A stretch of 64,000 bases of DNA, from positions 145,754 through 209,753 of the forward strand of contig NZ_FMZV01000007.1 in the NCBI RefSeq assembly GCF_900101475.1, written 5' to 3'. Origin of the DNA: Ruegeria marina. Its GTDB lineage: Bacteria; Pseudomonadota; Alphaproteobacteria; Rhodobacterales; Rhodobacteraceae. The notes under the pieces are model-generated. The model was not told the DNA's origin. It saw only the letters and a list, made by a program, of their open reading frames with translations, and did no database searches. This document shows positions 34,346 through 43,922 of this stretch, in pieces. Position 1 is the first letter of the stretch; each line of letters opens with the position of its first letter. A program made the position numbers and the translations under genes.

Positions 34346-36168
34346 CGCGGGCACCTGCGGAGGGCGCCGCGAACCAGGACAGCCATTGCGAGATCGCGAA
34401 TGCCGGACGGTCTGGAAAGTCCCATCCGTTCCAGCAACGCGGCCTCGGTCCCGGAAACGCGGCGGAGACCCGCCACCAGATAGGGAAGAAGCGCCCGCAA
34501 CGAGCCTCGCGCCTCTTTCAGCCGACCGAGCGCGGGCAGAAGCCGCTGCTCGGCCTCGGTGAAATCGGTGCCGAATGGAAATTCCGGCAGCTTCCCGTTT
34601 CGATATGGGCCGACCCATTGCTTCAGCCTGTCTGGCGTGTTGGAACGCGCGCGCTCAGGTATGGTGTAGTCGGCGGATACCTTTCCGGCAGACCGTGCCT
34701 TCGCCAGCAGTCCCTCCTGAAACCGGCTGTCGGCGATCTCGACCATGGCGGCGATGACTTCGGCATCGCTCTTGCCGCGCAGATCGGCGATACCGTATTC
34801 GGTCACCACGATATCGCGCATGTGGCGCGGCACCGTGGTGTGACCGTAGGTCCAGACAATGTTGCTCTCCACCCGGCCGCGCCTTGTCCGGGTGGCCGGC
34901 AGGGTGAGAATCGAGCGCGCGTCCTTCAGCGCAAAGGCCTGCTCGACGAAATTGAACTGCCCGCCGACACCGCTCACGACCTGGCCGTCCTCGGTCGCAT
35001 CCGAGGCCACCGCGCCCAGCAGCGTGGCCTTCATCGCCGCATTGACAAAGCGCGCTCCGGTCCGGGCATTACGCTTGTCGTCTTCTTCTCCGTAGAGAGC
35101 GTTGGTGAATGACACCGGCTCCATCGCGATGCCTGAACGCCGGTCGGATGGCATCTCGCGAAGCCGACGGTAGAAATCCCGGGTTTCGACAAAGAAAGCC
35201 GCATGTATGGAGGCACCGCCAATCTTTCGCCGGATCACACCGGCCTCGAAGAGGCGCAGGATGCCCTCGACCAGCATTTCCGTCACAGCGTAGAGACCGA
35301 TCTCGAAGGATCCTGTTTCCCGGAACCGCTCGCCGAGGAAAAAGGGACAAGCGCGCCAGATGTCGGACAAATCGCACGCGTCGCGCAGGAGAAGCGCATG
35401 CGCGACGGCATCGCCCAGGCTGCCGATGCCGATCTGCAAAGTGCCGCCATCCGGGATAGTTCGCGAGACGTGAAGCCCGATGGCGTGCTCCACATCGCCT
35501 ACAGGTTGACGAACGGCCGAGAAAAGCTCGAAAGGCTCGTCTGGCGCGAGAGCGAAATCGGCCTCGTCGGTTTCGATCAGAGCGCTGCCGCCCATCGGTG
35601 GAAGCTCGGCGTTGGTCTCGACAGCCAGGATGAAATCTAGCGTTCCTGCTCGTCGCATGTCGAGCAGATCGCAGGTGATGTCGGGGTTGCAGGAAAGGCT
35701 GAAGCCGTTCGCCATCGGGGCGACCAGTTGCAGCACGAGGTTCGGCCGCGCGCCCGTCAGCACGTCGAGCGCGTGCGTATAATTCGCCGACACATAGCGC
35801 GTCTGCGAGTCTTCGATGCCAAGCCAGCGCCCCGCCAGCAAGAAGAATTCATGCACCTCGATGTTCGGCGGCATGCGGTGCTCGCGTAGCCAGGTCGCGT
35901 AATCGACTTGCGGATAAGCGCCGAAAAGGCGGTCGAGCGCCGGCTCCAGAAATCTACTGCCCAAGGGATCGGACGGGGCCGGACGCTCGAGCGTCAGAGC
36001 GGTGAAGATCGACAGATGCAGATCGGGCCGCCGGGCAACCAAGCCTGTCAGCGCGTTGACCAATGTGACGGGCTTGCCAAGCCCCAGCGGCAAGGCCAGC
36101 CGGATATCCGGCCCGACCCGGCCTACGATATCTTCTGCAATCTCTGCGGCACCGTAGTTTTTCTTCAT
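34342..36168 (-). CDS. Acetyl-CoA hydrolase/transferase family protein
   Basis: CoA-transferase-fold protein of 608 residues. The C-terminal AcetylCoA_hyd_C domain is clear (VSGVGGQFNFVEQAFALKDA, NIVWTYGHTTVPRHMRDIVV, TEYGIADLRGKSDAEVIAAM), preceded by the N-terminal half with the GIGSLGDAVAHALLLR segment. It could hydrolyse acetyl-CoA or move CoA between acetate and another acid. It is the fourth gene of the minus-strand operon after FadE-, thiolase- and FadJ-like genes, 8 nt behind FadJ, suggesting that acetyl-CoA from beta-oxidation is released as acetate with CoA regeneration. Confidence 0.88.
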   Translation of the reverse strand: MKKNYGAAEIAEDIVGRVGPDIRLALPLGLGKPVTLVNALTGLVARRPDLHLSIFTALTLERPAPSDPLGSRFLEPALDRLFGAYPQVDYATWLREHRMPPNIEVHEFFLLAGRWLGIEDSQTRYVSANYTHALDVLTGARPNLVLQLVAPMANGFSLSCNPDITCDLLDMRRAGTLDFILAVETNAELPPMGGSALIETDEADFALAPDEPFELFSAVRQPVGDVEHAIGLHVSRTIPDGGTLQIGIGSLGDAVAHALLLRDACDLSDIWRACPFFLGERFRETGSFEIGLYAVTEMLVEGILRLFEAGVIRRKIGGASIHAAFFVETRDFYRRLREMPSDRRSGIAMEPVSFTNALYGEEDDKRNARTGARFVNAAMKATLLGAVASDATEDGQVVSGVGGQFNFVEQAFALKDARSILTLPATRTRRGRVESNIVWTYGHTTVPRHMRDIVVTEYGIADLRGKSDAEVIAAMVEIADSRFQEGLLAKARSAGKVSADYTIPERARSNTPDRLKQWVGPYRNGKLPEFPFGTDFTEAEQRLLPALGRLKEARGSLRALLPYLVAGLRRVSGTEAALLERMGLSRPSGIRDLAMAVLVRGALRRCPR

Positions 36169-36176
36169 GGCTCACC

Positions 36177-38255
36177 TCAGTCGAGGTCTGCCCAACCCTC
36201 GTCGGGTCGGAACCGCGGCCCATGCTTGTCGGACAATTTCAGGAGTCGCGCGCGGACCTCTGCAAGTCCCCGAGACCTCGCATACCGGATCGGACCGCCG
36301 CGGAACGGGGCGAAGCCGGTTGCGAAGATCATCGCGGCATCTATGTCATCTGCATTGCGCACAACCCCCTTGCGAAGGCATTCGACACAGGCATCGCACA
36401 TCGCGAGGATCAACCGGTCGGTCAGGTCCCGCGAAAGGACAGCGTCAGCGCCCGCTTTCGGTTCGGGCGTTCCGCTTGACCAGTCGTAGAACCCCTGTCC
36501 TGCCTTCTTGCCCGTGTTACCCTTCTCCACCATGTCGCGCAGGCGCCGGGGAATTTCGGGCATCGGTCTGTCGAGTTGATCTGTAAGGCTCTTGGCGACG
36601 TCGAGACATATGTCCAGCCCGATCTGGTCGGCGAGCGTGACCGGTCCCATCGGCATGCCAAAGTCGAGCATGGCCGCGTCGATGGCCTCCCTGTCCACCC
36701 CCTCCTCCACCAGGATCAGCGCTTCCAGCAGGTATGGCATGAGCGCGCGATTGACGAGAAAGCCCGGTTCGTCTGCGACCCGAACGGGCAACCGGTCGAT
36801 CTCGCGGCAAAAGGCGGCCAGTCGATCGAGGATCACGTCATCGGTTGCGCCCTGGGCGCCGACCTCGATCAGTTGCATCCTGGACGCCGGGTTGAAAAAG
36901 TGCAGCCCGGCGAAGTTGGCAGGGTCAGCGAGTCCATCCGCCAGAACCGCCAGACGAAGGCTGGAGGTGTTGGATGCCAGGATCGCCCCTTTTTTCATGG
37001 TGCGTCCCAACTTGTCATAGATCTTCCGCTTGAGTTCCGCGTCCTCCGGCACCGCCTCGATCACGAGGTCTGCGCAGGCCGCTCCATATCCGTTCGGGTC
37101 CGGCATCATGCGGTCGAGAGCGTCGCGCTTTTCGGGAGGATCCAGATGCTCGGTTTCGCAAATCTCGGCGGCCTTCCGAACCGCACTGCCCAAGGCATCG
37201 AGCGACAGGTCGCTCAGCGTGACCCGGCAGCCCTTTATCGCCGCCCAGGCGGCGATCTCGCGCCCCATTTCACCCGCGCCCACGACATGAACATGCTTGA
37301 TACGGCTCTCTGCATCATGACCACGCTTCAGCTGCTGTCGCAGAAAGAACGCGCGAACGAGATTCTTCGCGGTATCCGTTTTCAGCAGTTTCGCGAAGGA
37401 GGCGATTTCCGCCTCCTGCATTTTGGCCGGGTCACCGCCGTGGTTTTCCCAGAGATCGATCAGGCGATAAGGCGCCGGATAATGGTCCTCCCGGACCTTT
37501 TCGGCGATCGTCGACCGCATGCGACGCGCCGCGACAGCGCGGCCGGGCGCTGTCCCGAGCACCCATTCGACGGCGCCAAGACCCCGCCCCGGCAGCGCGT
37601 CGATTGCGGCCCGAACGGCCGCCGCCAGGTGGCGCTCCTCGGTCACCTCATCGAAGATACCGAGGCTGAGCGCCTTGGCTGTGTGCGCCGTATTTCCGGC
37701 CAGCATGAGCGTCATGGCCTCGTCTGGAGCAATCAGCGCAGTCAGGCGGAATGTTCCGCCCAGGCCAGGATGCAGACCCAGCCGAACCTCGGGAAAGCCA
37801 ACAGACGCGCCCTTGATGGCGATGCGTGAATCACAGGCAAGCGCCAGTTCCAGCCCGGCGCCGAGCGCGGCGCCATGGATGACCGCGACCGTGGGGCAAC
37901 CGAGCGCTTCCAGCCGGTCCAGCACAGCGTGACCCCGGCGCAGAAGCGCCTCGGCCTCGTCCCCCGCAAGCTCCGCGAGATCGTTGATATCCGCTCCGGC
38001 CGCAAAGCCGCCTGGTTTGGCCGAACGGATGACGCATCCCCGCGGCGGATCCGCCTCGAGCGCGTCGAGCAGGCGATCAAGCCCCTCCAAAGTCTCGGCG
38101 GAAACGGTATTGGTTCCGCTGCCCGGCCTGTCGAGCACCAGCCATGCGATGCCCCCCGGATCGCGCGCCATGCGCCAGTGACCCTTGCGTGCGGCTTCCC
38201 AAGCGCGCCCGAGTTCGAGCCGGTTCGCGTCAAGATGATCGGCTACGCTGCGCAT
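36177..38255 (-). CDS. 3-hydroxyacyl-CoA dehydrogenase / enoyl-CoA hydratase (FadJ-like)
   Basis: Bifunctional beta-oxidation enzyme of 692 residues. The N-terminal crotonase domain (GGFAAGADINDLAEL, IHGAALGAGLELALACD) hydrates trans-2-enoyl-CoA. The C-terminal part holds an NAD-binding domain (HVVGAGEMGREIAAWAA) and the dehydrogenase signature region (LHFFNPASRMQLIEV). The ATG at 38255 overlaps the thiolase stop (TGATG); the longer frame to 38480 lies inside the thiolase gene and was trimmed. Confidence 0.92.
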   Translation of the reverse strand: MRSVADHLDANRLELGRAWEAARKGHWRMARDPGGIAWLVLDRPGSGTNTVSAETLEGLDRLLDALEADPPRGCVIRSAKPGGFAAGADINDLAELAGDEAEALLRRGHAVLDRLEALGCPTVAVIHGAALGAGLELALACDSRIAIKGASVGFPEVRLGLHPGLGGTFRLTALIAPDEAMTLMLAGNTAHTAKALSLGIFDEVTEERHLAAAVRAAIDALPGRGLGAVEWVLGTAPGRAVAARRMRSTIAEKVREDHYPAPYRLIDLWENHGGDPAKMQEAEIASFAKLLKTDTAKNLVRAFFLRQQLKRGHDAESRIKHVHVVGAGEMGREIAAWAAIKGCRVTLSDLSLDALGSAVRKAAEICETEHLDPPEKRDALDRMMPDPNGYGAACADLVIEAVPEDAELKRKIYDKLGRTMKKGAILASNTSSLRLAVLADGLADPANFAGLHFFNPASRMQLIEVGAQGATDDVILDRLAAFCREIDRLPVRVADEPGFLVNRALMPYLLEALILVEEGVDREAIDAAMLDFGMPMGPVTLADQIGLDICLDVAKSLTDQLDRPMPEIPRRLRDMVEKGNTGKKAGQGFYDWSSGTPEPKAGADAVLSRDLTDRLILAMCDACVECLRKGVVRNADDIDAAMIFATGFAPFRGGPIRYARSRGLAEVRARLLKLSDKHGPRFRPDEGWADLD

Positions 38256-39532
38256 CAGGTGGCCTCCAGAAGCATCGCGCCACCCTGTCCACCGCCGATG
38301 CATTCGGTCGCCACGCCACGACGGTGGCCGAGCCTCTGCATGGCATTCGCAAGGTGCAAGGCGATACGGTTGCCGCTGGTGCCGACCGGATGCCCGAGCG
38401 CAATCGCACCGCCATCGACATTGAGCCGATTGCGGTCGATGCTGCCGAAGGTCCCATCCAGGTCGAGCACATCGCGGCAAAACTCCTCATCCTGCCACGC
38501 GGCCAGGCAAGCGAGCACCTGGGCGGCGAAGGCCTCGTTGATCTCCCAAAGGTCGACGTCGTTGCAGGCGATATCCAGACGCCGCAGCATCCTTGTTGCG
38601 CTGACCACGGGGCCCAGACCCATGTACTCGGGCGCGAGCGCGGACCATTCGCTGTCGATGATACGAGCCATCGGTGTCAACCCATGGGCTCCCACGGCCT
38701 TCTCCGAGGCCAGCACGACCCAGCTTGCCCCGTCGGTGATCTGCGAGGCGTTTCCGGGCGTGACCTTGCCGTACGGCTGTTCGAAAGCGGGGCTCAGGGA
38801 TGCCAATGTCTCAATGTCACTGTCGGAGCGCAGACCGTCATCCCTTGAGTAGACGGTGCCCTCCAGGTCGATGGCCGGCTCGATCTCCAGCCAACCTTCA
38901 TCCTGCGCGCGCTCGAGACGCCGGTGACTTTCCAACGCGTAGGCGTCGGCTGCGGCCCTGGAAATCCCGAAACGATAGGCCAGCAACTCGGCGGTCTGCC
39001 CCATGTTCAAACCGCTGATCGGGTCGGTCAGGCCGCGCTCCAGCCCGATGACAGGCTTGAGAAAATCGGCGCGGATCCGCGCGAGGTGTCGGGCGCGTTC
39101 GGCAAGACCCGCGGCCTGCGCCATGTCGGAATACCATTCGACGGCCGCCTGCCTGAGCACGAGCGGTGTGTGGCTGAGCGCCTCGGTGCCGCCAGCCAGC
39201 ACGACGTCACACTGCCCGGCCTCGATGTACCGAAATCCGGTGTCGATGGACTGCATTCCCGAACCGCAGTTGATCTGCACCGTGAAGGCGACCTGATCGG
39301 CCCCGAGTCCGAGGCGCAGGGCAGCGACCCGGGCGGGATTCATCTCGTCCGCAATCACGTTCACGCAGCCGAGGATCACCAGATCGATGGCGTCCGGTCC
39401 GAACGGCTGCCGTACCAGAAGCGGACGCCCTGCCTGGACCGCAAGATCAACAGGCGTGAAGGGGCCCGGTCTGCCCCGTGCCTTCAGGAACGGCGTACGC
39501 GCCCCGTCGACGATATAGACGGGTCTGGTCAT
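38255..39532 (-). CDS. Acetyl-CoA acyltransferase (FadI-like thiolase)
   Basis: Thiolase of 425 residues that cleaves 3-ketoacyl-CoA with CoA. The nucleophilic cysteine is C89 (INCGSGMQSID), and the C-terminal catalytic His and Cys lie in GHPVGTSGNRIALHL and CIGGGQGGAMLL. The length and sequence style fit the FadI branch, which pairs with FadJ. Both ends overlap neighbouring genes (ATGA with FadE, TGATG with FadJ). Confidence 0.92.
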   Translation of the reverse strand: MTRPVYIVDGARTPFLKARGRPGPFTPVDLAVQAGRPLLVRQPFGPDAIDLVILGCVNVIADEMNPARVAALRLGLGADQVAFTVQINCGSGMQSIDTGFRYIEAGQCDVVLAGGTEALSHTPLVLRQAAVEWYSDMAQAAGLAERARHLARIRADFLKPVIGLERGLTDPISGLNMGQTAELLAYRFGISRAAADAYALESHRRLERAQDEGWLEIEPAIDLEGTVYSRDDGLRSDSDIETLASLSPAFEQPYGKVTPGNASQITDGASWVVLASEKAVGAHGLTPMARIIDSEWSALAPEYMGLGPVVSATRMLRRLDIACNDVDLWEINEAFAAQVLACLAAWQDEEFCRDVLDLDGTFGSIDRNRLNVDGGAIALGHPVGTSGNRIALHLANAMQRLGHRRGVATECIGGGQGGAMLLEAT

Positions 39533-41781
39533 TTTGCGTCCCCCCTGGAAGCCGGTTCCATGTCGTCAGCCGCGCGGGAGTTTCTGGAAATCTCTTCGGG
39601 CGCAAAAGCATCCACGGCAACAACCTCCCGCACGGCCTCTTCGGCCTCGATGAGCTTGTCGCGATCAGTCTCCGAGAGGATACCGGCGGCAAGTGCCGCT
39701 TCGGCACCCAGACCGGTCTCGTGGAGCTTGGCGCGCAAAGGCTCGGTCTCGGCGACGAGACCATAGGCCCGGTTCAGAAGCGCGACTCCATCGCGGTCGC
39801 ACCCTTCGAAGATGCGCCCGGTGATACGCTCGCGGGTCGCCGAGGGTGTGAACAGCAACTCTGCACATGCCTCGGTAAGTTCATCATCGGGGCCACGACC
39901 CGTCGCGGCCGGACGGCACAAGAGCCTCGCCATGACGGGCAAGACCCGGCCCGGCAGATTGGCCAGAACCGCGTCGAGGCTGCGGCCGATACGCGCGAAA
40001 GCCAGATGCGCATTGTACTCGACCAGAGGAAAATCGGCCTCCTGCCGACCCTCTGCTTCCCAGCGGTTCAGGACCGAGGTGAGGATGTAGAGTTCCGACA
40101 GAACGTCCCCCAAACGGCCCGAAACCATCTCGCGCCGCTTGAGGTTGCCGCCGAGAGTCAGGAAGGCCGCCTCGACGATGAGGGCAAATGACGCCGACCA
40201 CCGCGACGCCTGCCTATAGAAAGGCGTTGCCCGTCCCGCGCGTGGCGCTGGCGCGAACCGGGCAGCGGTCCAGGCGCGAAATGCCGCGCGCGTCACCGTT
40301 TTCGCGAGATGCGCCACATGAGCCCAGAAATGCCGATCGAAGGCTTCCAGAGACGCCGCCTGATCCTCGAGATCCAATGCACGCAATTCGTCCAGAAGAT
40401 GCGGATGCGCCCGGATCGCGCCCTGCCCAAAAATAATCAGAGACCGCGTCAGGATATTCGCGCCCTCGACCGTTATGCCGATAGGAACTGCACGATAGAG
40501 TGGCGACAGATAATTCCGGGGGCCATCGATGACGGCCTTTCCCGCATGCACGTCCATCGCATCATTCAACGCATGGCGCATGACTTCGGTCGCATTGGAC
40601 TTCATGATCGCCGAAATCACCGCGGGCTTGTGGCCCGCGTCGATCCCCGCGCAGGTCAGGTGCCGTGCGGCGTCGAGCCGGTAAGCCGCACCGGCGAGCC
40701 GGGCCATGGGTTCCTGTACGCCGCCGAATTTTCCGATCGGGATGCCAAACTGTTCGCGCACCCGGGCATATGCACCGGTCGCGTGCGCGCAAAGTGCCGC
40801 CGCCGCACAAGCAAGCGAAGGCAGCGAGATACCCCTCCCGGCGGCAAGAGCGGACATCAGCATTTCCCATCCGTGCCCGGCCTGATCCGCCCCGCCGATA
40901 ATATGGTCGACCGGGACAAATACGTTCTCTCCCGAGATTGGCCCGTTCTGGAACATCGTGCCGGAGGGAATGTGCCGGTCCCCGCGGCTGATTCCATGAA
41001 GATCCGCCGGAACCAGCACACAGGTGATCCCGAGGTCTTCCGCACCACCGAGAAGTCCATCGGGGTCCTTCAACCGAAACGCAAGACCGAGAAGCGTGCA
41101 AACCGGAGCGAGGCTGATGTATCGCTTGGAAAAGGACAGCCGGATGCCGAGCGTCTCCTTGCCATCGAACGTGTCCCGGCAGACAACCCCTGTATCGGTC
41201 ATCGAGGCGGCGTCGGATCCGGCCGTCTCGCTCGTCAATCCGAAGGCCGGCAACTCGCGCCCATCCGCAAGCCGTGGCAGCCATTTGCGCTGTTGTTCCT
41301 CGGTACCGAATTGAAGGAGCAGTTCGCCCGGCCCAAGCGAATTCGGGACCATCACGGTGACTGCTGCCACAATCGACCGGGAGGCGATGAGCCGGATCAC
41401 TTCGGAGTGGGCATAGGCGGAAAACCCGAGCCCGCCGTAGTCTTCGGGAATGATCATGCCGAAAAATCGGTGTTCGCGCAGAAAATCCCACACCTCTTCG
41501 GGCAAGTCTTTCCGCAAGTGATTGATGTCCCAATCGTCGAGCATCCTGCACAACTCGCGGCACGGGCCGTCGAGGAAGTCCCGTTCAGCCGTGCTCAGTT
41601 CCGACCTGCCTACCTTCCGCAACAGCGACCAATCGGGTTGGCCTGAGAACAATTCGGCCTCCCACCATATGTCACCCGCGTCTATCGCCGCCGCCTCGGT
41701 ATCCGACAGCCCGGGAAGCGTCTTGCGCGCGATGCGATAGAGGGGCAGCGTCAGAACGCGTTGACGAAAGCTTGGCATCAA
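39529..41781 (-). CDS. Long acyl-CoA dehydrogenase (FadE-like)
   Basis: A 750-residue acyl-CoA dehydrogenase of the FadE type, with an N-terminal extension (to about residue 80), the ACAD core (FFGMIIPEDYGGLGFSAYAH, AFGLTSETAGSDAASM) and an extra C-terminal helical domain of about 270 residues. It catalyses the first step of beta-oxidation and is the first gene of a five-gene minus-strand operon (FadE, thiolase, FadJ, acetyl-CoA hydrolase, antiporter). Ribosome-binding site AGGAGG lies just upstream of the ATG at 41781. Confidence 0.9.
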   Translation of the reverse strand: MMPSFRQRVLTLPLYRIARKTLPGLSDTEAAAIDAGDIWWEAELFSGQPDWSLLRKVGRSELSTAERDFLDGPCRELCRMLDDWDINHLRKDLPEEVWDFLREHRFFGMIIPEDYGGLGFSAYAHSEVIRLIASRSIVAAVTVMVPNSLGPGELLLQFGTEEQQRKWLPRLADGRELPAFGLTSETAGSDAASMTDTGVVCRDTFDGKETLGIRLSFSKRYISLAPVCTLLGLAFRLKDPDGLLGGAEDLGITCVLVPADLHGISRGDRHIPSGTMFQNGPISGENVFVPVDHIIGGADQAGHGWEMLMSALAAGRGISLPSLACAAAALCAHATGAYARVREQFGIPIGKFGGVQEPMARLAGAAYRLDAARHLTCAGIDAGHKPAVISAIMKSNATEVMRHALNDAMDVHAGKAVIDGPRNYLSPLYRAVPIGITVEGANILTRSLIIFGQGAIRAHPHLLDELRALDLEDQAASLEAFDRHFWAHVAHLAKTVTRAAFRAWTAARFAPAPRAGRATPFYRQASRWSASFALIVEAAFLTLGGNLKRREMVSGRLGDVLSELYILTSVLNRWEAEGRQEADFPLVEYNAHLAFARIGRSLDAVLANLPGRVLPVMARLLCRPAATGRGPDDELTEACAELLFTPSATRERITGRIFEGCDRDGVALLNRAYGLVAETEPLRAKLHETGLGAEAALAAGILSETDRDKLIEAEEAVREVVAVDAFAPEEISRNSRAADDMEPASRGDAK

Positions 41782-41975
41782 TCCTCCTGGTTAATGAACG
41801 CGGAATGGCCCCTCGCGTTGCCGGCGGCGGCAATTACCGCGCCTGGCTGCCTCGATGCGCATGAGACGCAAATGCTTCCGGCCGGAGGGGTTTGCGATCC
41901 ACTACAACGTCAACGGGTGACATCCCCCGACGTACAGCGGCAGCGCTGGCCCCCCAGCGCGGGCATGCCGATCAA

Positions 41976-42491
41976 TCAATTCCGCTCGCCGGATTTGTCC
42001 TTGGAATTCGGGTCACGGGTGCCGATCGCCATTTCGAACGCCTTGAGCACCCGGATGACGATTAACGCGAGAACCGTCGCCGCACTGGCAAGGATCCAGA
42101 GCCCCAAGCCGCAGGACAGACCGACTGCTCCAGCCAGCCACATCCCCGCGCCCGTCGTAAGCCCCCTCACCTCGCCCCGCGCGAAAATGATCAAGCCGGC
42201 GGCCAGGAATGCAACGCCCTGCGTCACGGCTTCGACCAGACGCACCGGATCGACACGAATATGCGAACCCTGTTCCGCCGTAAATTCCAGTATGGACAGG
42301 GTGACCAAGCTGTAGAGGCATGCCGCGATTCCCACCAGCATATGGGTTCGCAGGCCTGCGGATTTTTCAACAACTTCGCGTTCGATCCCGATAAGTCCCG
42401 TAAGGACAAGGGCACCGAAAAGGCGCAGGATGACGATCTGCCATTCAAGTGCAGAGTCGCTGGAGATGTCCTGCAAGAATACTTCTATCAC
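41976..42491 (-). CDS. MgtC/SapB family membrane protein
   Basis: A 171-residue protein with four to five helices and the MgtC/SapB signature (VLTGLIGIEREVVEKSAGLR, THMLVGIAACLYSLVTL, VAFLAAGLIIFARGEVRGLT). The C-terminal cytoplasmic domain of true MgtC virulence factors is absent, as in many environmental homologues. The role is unclear (membrane potential or Mg2+ stress). It lies 194 bp from the FadE start on the same strand. Confidence 0.88.
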   Translation of the reverse strand: MIEVFLQDISSDSALEWQIVILRLFGALVLTGLIGIEREVVEKSAGLRTHMLVGIAACLYSLVTLSILEFTAEQGSHIRVDPVRLVEAVTQGVAFLAAGLIIFARGEVRGLTTGAGMWLAGAVGLSCGLGLWILASAATVLALIVIRVLKAFEMAIGTRDPNSKDKSGERN

Positions 42492-42845
42492 ACGTCTTCA
42501 ACGCGCGGGTGGCGGCGCATGTTGCACGAAGCGTGTTGGAGATGTTCGTCTCTCGATGATCCGGGTCTGCACCGGACATCGCGATTGTCGCCGATGTTCG
42601 CGTGTTTTGCCCTTTGTCCATTGGATACCCGCCTGCCGATTGCGCAGAATTCTACGTTTCAGGCAACAACCGGACATCTCGTCCGTTGCTTTCGACAGTA
42701 GGTCCCGCGCCTTGACGGGTCAGAAAAATCCAAGGGTTCAGCTGCGGTGGTCGTGCATGACACAGGGTATGGTGGCGATGACCCGAGAATGGCCGGATCC
42801 TCGATCAGCTGAGGCGCAAGATTTCAACAGAAATGGAGTGACGAC
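42492..42845. other. Gene-free stretch between mgtC-like gene and small membrane-protein gene
   Basis: About 354 bases holding the divergent upstream regions of both neighbours. No supported coding frame; no clear promoter boxes, repeats or RNA structure could be singled out by eye. Confidence 0.5.
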
Positions 42846-43025
42846 ATGACGCCCCCCGATGCAAACCTGAAGAAGCAGGAGCGCAGACATCGCCCCGTAT
42901 TCTATCTGATAGCGCTCGCCATCGTAGTCTTCGTTATCGGAGGTCTGGCCCTGCTTCAGACGCCGGTAGTCCCGGAGCCGGATGCTGACGCCGCACCTGT
43001 GGTTGAGGACGGCCAATCCAAATGA
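42846..43025 (+). CDS. 59-residue single-pass membrane protein
   Basis: Short frame with GGAG upstream of its ATG. It encodes a basic N-terminus (KKQERRHR), one hydrophobic helix (VFYLIALAIVVFVIGGLALL) and an acidic Pro/Ala-rich tail, so a positive-inside membrane anchor with an outward-facing tail is likely. Its TGA overlaps the ATG of the VOC protein (ATGA), supporting that it is translated. No family recognised. Confidence 0.65.
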   Translation: MTPPDANLKKQERRHRPVFYLIALAIVVFVIGGLALLQTPVVPEPDADAAPVVEDGQSK

Positions 43026-43480
43026 GTTCAAAAGGAACGTCCGGGGAAGAACTGGCCGACAAGAAAAGCATCCGTCCAAGGGCAGTCCTCGAAACCGTGT
43101 TGTATGTCGATGACCTTGACGCGGCATCGGAATTCTATGCGTTGGTCATGAACCTTCCGCTCGCACATGAGGACCGGCGCATGAAGGTGTTTCGCCTGAC
43201 GGATCAGAACTTTCTTTTGCTGTTCAAGACCGGCGACACCAGGCAGCCCATCAACGTGCCCGGAGGCACGATCCCGGCTCATGACGGCAGGCACGGAATG
43301 CATGTGGCCTTGTCGATTGATCACGACGAGGTGGAAGCCTGGGCACAACGACTGCAAGACAACAATATCCCCATCGAAAGCACCGTGAGGTGGCCATCAG
43401 GGGATACGAGTCTCTACTTTCGCGATCCGGCTGGAAACCTGGTCGAACTTGCCACGCCGGACTTGTGGAAGGACCGATAA
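43022..43480 (+). CDS. VOC (glyoxalase/bleomycin-resistance) family protein
   Basis: Single VOC module pair of 152 residues (VLETVLYVDDLDAASEFYAL; HVALSIDHDEVEAWAQRL; YFRDPAGNLVELATP). The metal-ligand positions at the start of strand 1 and at the final E are present. The enzyme or binding function cannot be told from sequence. Its start is coupled to the small membrane-protein gene. Confidence 0.87.
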   Translation: MSSKGTSGEELADKKSIRPRAVLETVLYVDDLDAASEFYALVMNLPLAHEDRRMKVFRLTDQNFLLLFKTGDTRQPINVPGGTIPAHDGRHGMHVALSIDHDEVEAWAQRLQDNNIPIESTVRWPSGDTSLYFRDPAGNLVELATPDLWKDR

Positions 43481-43610
43481 AACCCCTGCCGGCGCAGAAC
43501 CTGCAGCGCGATCGATTTTCAGAGCAGCAATGACTGAAGTTTGACGTTGATCCTGCAAGGACAGCGCCAAAACGGCACGATACCAGCCTCGGTCCATGTT
43601 GGAGAGATAA

Positions 43611-43922
43611 ATGATCAAACGGGGCGCCATCTGGAAGGATATCAAATTCTACCACCAGTATTTCGCCGTCCCTCCGCGCATTGCGGCCGCGGGCGGAAAC
43701 CGGGGGCAGAAGATTGGTGCAACGACATCAGGCCTGCTCACGAGTGCCGGGTCAGGTTCTTGGATGAAGGTGAGGCCGGCGACCCGCTCCGGAGTGCCGA
43801 CCATGAATGAATGCCGGTTTCGCCCGGCCCGTCGCAGCAAAACGCCGTTCGGGGCGTTGTTTTCAGTAACTGGCACGGTTCGTGACATCGACCGAAATGT
43901 GACGAAGGAGAACACAAGTTGA
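43611..43922 (+). CDS. Hypothetical ORF overlapping the E1-alpha start
   Basis: A 103-residue frame with GGAG 6 nt before its ATG, whose stop overlaps the TTG start of the downstream E1-alpha gene (TTGA). The N-terminus (MIKRGAIWKDIKFYHQYFAV) looks protein-like; the rest is Ser/Thr/Arg-rich without recognisable domain. The overlap favours a real coupled gene; the absence of any family favours chance. Confidence 0.35.
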   Translation: MIKRGAIWKDIKFYHQYFAVPPRIAAAGGNRGQKIGATTSGLLTSAGSGSWMKVRPATRSGVPTMNECRFRPARRSKTPFGALFSVTGTVRDIDRNVTKENTS

